Below are positions 5,611 through 7,248 of a stretch of 7,248 nt of DNA, one piece after another. A program made the position numbers and the translations under genes. This DNA is from CAZIKF01 sp964539825 (lineage in GTDB: Bacteria > Muiribacteriota > UBA6191), in contig CAZIKF010000078.1 of NCBI GenBank assembly GCA_964539825.1, positions 1-7,248 on the forward strand, in the 5' to 3' direction. The notes under the pieces are model-generated. The model did no database searches. It saw only the letters and a list, made by a program, of their open reading frames with translations, and was not told the DNA's origin. Numbering within the stretch: the stretch's first letter is position 1; each line of letters begins with the position of its first letter.

Positions 5611-6111
5611 ATGGCTGATGACAAGTTTTACATGAGGAAAACTCTGGAATTGGCTGAAGTTGCACTGGAAAAGGGTGAGCTGCCCATAGCCGCCCTCATC
5701 GTTCTCAATGACTCCATTATCTCTAGTGCCCATACTTCGGAAAAGACCCTGGGCCGTTTCCTGGTTCATGCCGAGAGTCTTGCATTGGAGAAGGCTGATC
5801 AATTAAAGCTCACGCTCGCACAGAGAAGAAAATGTAAACTCTATACCACCCTGGAACCCTGCATGATGTGCATGGGTGCTTCTATGTCTTTTTTCATCGG
5901 AGAAGTTTTCTATGCCCTGGAATCGAAGGGAGATGGTGCTGTGGAGATGGCTGCCAATAGCGGTAGAAATAAAGAAGATCTCCCAGGCTATCAATTGCCG
6001 AAAATTCAAGGGAATCTACTCAGGGAGGATAGTAGAGTCCTATTCTTAAAGTTCCTGAAAACGCATTCAGCTGGTCCCGTGAGGAAATGGGTTCAAACAT
6101 TGGTGTTATGA
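5611..6111 (+). CDS. TadA-like zinc nucleoside/tRNA deaminase, divergent
   Basis: 166 residues, usual TadA length. The catalytic zinc site is complete: H53 and the proton-shuttling E55 in HAES, with C84 and C87 in TLEPCMMCMGA. The N-terminal helix and strand (FYMRKTLELAEVALEKGELP, AALIV) match TadA, which deaminates adenosine 34 of tRNA to inosine. Several positions differ from E. coli TadA: the WNR stretch, whose Asn contacts the anticodon loop, reads HTS; the DPTAHAE stretch reads RFLVHAE; and the aspartate of the ARD segment is a glutamate. These changes lie around the substrate pocket, so it may be a paralogue acting on another base or RNA, and I give no gene symbol. ATG 5611 is used; an AGGAGG 18 nt upstream is too far, and GAGAGA (5594-5601) is a weaker alternative. 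It heads a two-gene unit with the metallopeptidase. Confidence 0.85.
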   Translation: MADDKFYMRKTLELAEVALEKGELPIAALIVLNDSIISSAHTSEKTLGRFLVHAESLALEKADQLKLTLAQRRKCKLYTTLEPCMMCMGASMSFFIGEVFYALESKGDGAVEMAANSGRNKEDLPGYQLPKIQGNLLREDSRVLFLKFLKTHSAGPVRKWVQTLVL

Positions 6112-6896
6112 AATCCCTCTTAAAATTTTTGTTGTTAAAAAAGTCTGTACCGGTGCTATCAAGCCAGGCTCGGGTTGTACTTCCAGATCAACGAGAGCTG
6201 TGTTACAAAATTCGAATCTCACCCAGGGCAAAGAATCTACGCCTTAAGGTTACCGCCTGGGATGGGCTCTCTGTAGTGGCCCCACGCGGTATGAGCCATA
6301 AGAAAATTGAGAGGTTTGTGGCTGAGAAGCGCCACTGGATCAAAGCTCACCTGGATGAGTTTGAACAGTTTCTTACCCCTGGAACTGAACACTCAATGCG
6401 CTATCCAAATACAATTGAGTTACCAGCTCTGGCTGAAACCTGGAAGGTTGAATATCAGAAAACAGAAGCTAAGAAAGTGAGCACCCGAGTGCCAAAGACA
6501 GGTGAATTGTTGATTTCGGGTCTTACCAGTGATTGGGAGCAGTGCGAAGCTGCACTGCGACGCTGGCTCATGCACCGAGCAAACCAAGTCCTCATCCCGT
6601 GGCTGGAATCCCTATCAGAAGAGACCAGTCTAAGATATAGCCGCGTGTCCATTAGAAACCAGCGTACTCGCTGGGGAAGTTGTTCCTCGAAAGGAGCCAT
6701 CAGTCTCAACTGCAAACTCCTTTTCTTTGAACCTGAGATGGTCAGGTACGTTTTGATTCACGAACTCTGCCACACCCAGGAGCAAAACCACTCCTCAAGT
6801 TTTTGGAATCTGATGAGTCATTACGAGCCAGAAGCAGCCACCTTAAGAACAAAAATGCGCAAAGCCTGGCAATGGATTCCCACCTGGGCCTATTGA
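6108..6896 (+). CDS. YgjP/SprT-like zinc metallopeptidase (DUF45 type)
   Basis: 262 residues from ATG 6108, which overlaps the deaminase stop in ATGA, the usual sign of translational coupling. ATG 6087 in the same frame would add seven residues but has GAGG only 2 nt away. The zinc site is HELCH (218-222) with the third ligand six residues on (HTQEQNHSSSFW, H228), the spacing of the YgjP family; E219 is the general base. Just before it comes the family signature RTRWGSCSSKGAISLN (186-201). The N-terminal part has the usual KNLRLKV and APRGMSHKKIERFVAEKRHW segments. It is cytoplasmic, with no signal peptide. Members of this family are poorly characterised; some accompany restriction systems, but none is seen here. 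The product ends in a WQWIPTW tail. A small hairpin GGAATC-GGA-GATTCC (6903-6917) follows without a T-run. Confidence 0.92.
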   Translation: MKSLLKFLLLKKSVPVLSSQARVVLPDQRELCYKIRISPRAKNLRLKVTAWDGLSVVAPRGMSHKKIERFVAEKRHWIKAHLDEFEQFLTPGTEHSMRYPNTIELPALAETWKVEYQKTEAKKVSTRVPKTGELLISGLTSDWEQCEAALRRWLMHRANQVLIPWLESLSEETSLRYSRVSIRNQRTRWGSCSSKGAISLNCKLLFFEPEMVRYVLIHELCHTQEQNHSSSFWNLMSHYEPEAATLRTKMRKAWQWIPTWAY

Positions 6897-6923
6897 TTGG
6901 ATGGAATCGGAGATTCCGGGAAA

Positions 6924-6959
6924 CAATGGAATTAATGGAAACAATTGAAACAATGGAAT
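6924..6959 (+). repeat. Four 9-bp tandem repeats, left arm of an inverted repeat
   Basis: CAATGGAAT, TAATGGAAA, CAATTGAAA and CAATGGAAT follow each other without gaps. The tract is about 80 per cent identical to the reverse complement of the tract at 7102-7146. Confidence 0.75.
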
Positions 6960-6970
6960 AAGGCATGAGC

Positions 6971-7088
6971 CCGCCATGAGGGCGGTAGCATGGATCCCGC
7001 GATCAAGTAGCGGGATGACGAATGGGGCAAGATGACACCAGGGCCAAAGACCCAACTCTTCACCTATCCCGAGGCGAAGCCAAGGGAT
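6971..7088. repeat. Three palindromic hairpins of intergenic-repeat type
   Basis: CCGCC/GGCGG (6971-6985); ATCCCGC (6994-7000) with GCGGGAT (7010-7016) around a 9-nt loop; and ATCCC (7066-7070) with GGGAT (7084-7088), with an inner GGC-GAA-GCC. The second and third resemble the dispersed 'gatcccgc...gcgggatgac' palindromes seen between genes of many bacteria. No protein coding is evident. Confidence 0.65.
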
Positions 7089-7101
7089 CTAATCATACTT
7101 C

Positions 7102-7146
7102 ATTCCATTGCTTCTATTGGTTCCATGGATTCCATTGATTCTCAAA
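7102..7146 (-). repeat. Five 9-bp tandem repeats, right arm of the inverted repeat
   Basis: ATTCCATTG, CTTCTATTG, GTTCCATGG, ATTCCATTG and the partial ATTCTCAAA. Read on the minus strand, these match the nonamer tract at 6924-6959, so the two arms enclose the hairpins at 6971-7088. Confidence 0.72.
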
Positions 7147-7209
7147 ATTATTTCCCACCCACAAAACTCAGTATTTAAGCCACTTATGAATATATGTGGG
7201 AAATAATTT
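7145..7209. repeat. Perfect 14-bp inverted repeat
   Basis: AAATTATTTCCCAC (7145-7158) and GTGGGAAATAATTT (7196-7209) are exact reverse complements separated by 37 nt. The left half continues as CCACAAAAC, which recurs at 1461-1469. It may be a small mobile-element end pair or a long-loop regulatory hairpin. Confidence 0.7.
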
Positions 7210-7248
7210 GAAAATATCATTTGACAATATTTTCAAGTGTGTTACTCT
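7210..7248 (+). promoter_or_regulatory. Candidate outward promoter inside a palindrome
   Basis: GAAAATAT (7210-7217) and ATATTTTC (7227-7234) form an 8-bp inverted repeat whose loop holds a perfect -35 box TTGACA (7221-7226). TACTCT at 7243-7248 lies 16 nt on and is a weak -10 (3 of 6) at the window edge. If real it would drive a gene beyond the window, with the palindrome placed as an operator. Confidence 0.35.

Noticed and set aside
5372..5635. 87-codon + strand frame
   Set aside because: Antisense to the cyclase N-terminus and running out of frame into the deaminase start; no ribosome binding site or family likeness.
6742..6966. Minus-strand frame with IVSIVSINSIVS repeats
   Set aside because: It is the translation of the 9-bp tandem repeat plus the antisense of the metallopeptidase gene.

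Overview
The window looks like a piece of a mid-GC Gram-negative chromosome. Genes are short, lie on both strands and are rarely co-oriented. There is one Sec-exported periplasmic protein, two nucleotide second-messenger enzymes (a GGDEF protein and a class III cyclase), and palindromic intergenic repeats. This mix would suit Bdellovibrionota/Oligoflexia or a related deltaproteobacterial lineage, but that is inference from style only; no marker gene here fixes the taxonomy.

Layout. Positions 1-404 hold no convincing protein. They read as the 3' part of a large, strongly folded non-coding RNA on the + strand, built from many short hairpins (several with GNRA loops) and closed by a textbook Rho-independent terminator with a UUCG loop. 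After a promoter-sized gap comes a secreted protein with a SHOCT-like segment followed by a CsgG/FlgO-like domain (642-1406, +). Convergent to it is a small GGDEF protein with a ribbon-helix-helix-like C-terminus (1604-2269, -). Its promoter region carries three tandem 13-bp repeats that could be its own operator. A possible 42-residue small ORF (2422-2550, +) and hairpins lie between it and a membrane-anchored zinc-ribbon protein (2648-3040, -). Divergent from that is a methyltransferase-GNAT fusion (3239-4351, +), which converges on a class III nucleotide cyclase-like protein (4387-5490, -). Divergent from the cyclase is a two-gene unit: a TadA-like deaminase (5611-6111) and a YgjP/SprT-type metallopeptidase (6108-6896), coupled by an ATGA overlap.

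The right end (6897-7248) has no gene but is rich in repeats. Nonamer tracts on both sides form an imperfect inverted repeat around three hairpins. Next to them are a perfect 14-bp inverted repeat and a small palindrome overlapping a possible outward promoter. A motif from this region recurs in the 1407-1603 gap.

No single multi-gene pathway ties the window together. The strongest candidates for something undescribed are the structured RNA at the left edge and the GGDEF/ribbon-helix-helix protein with its tandem-repeat promoter.
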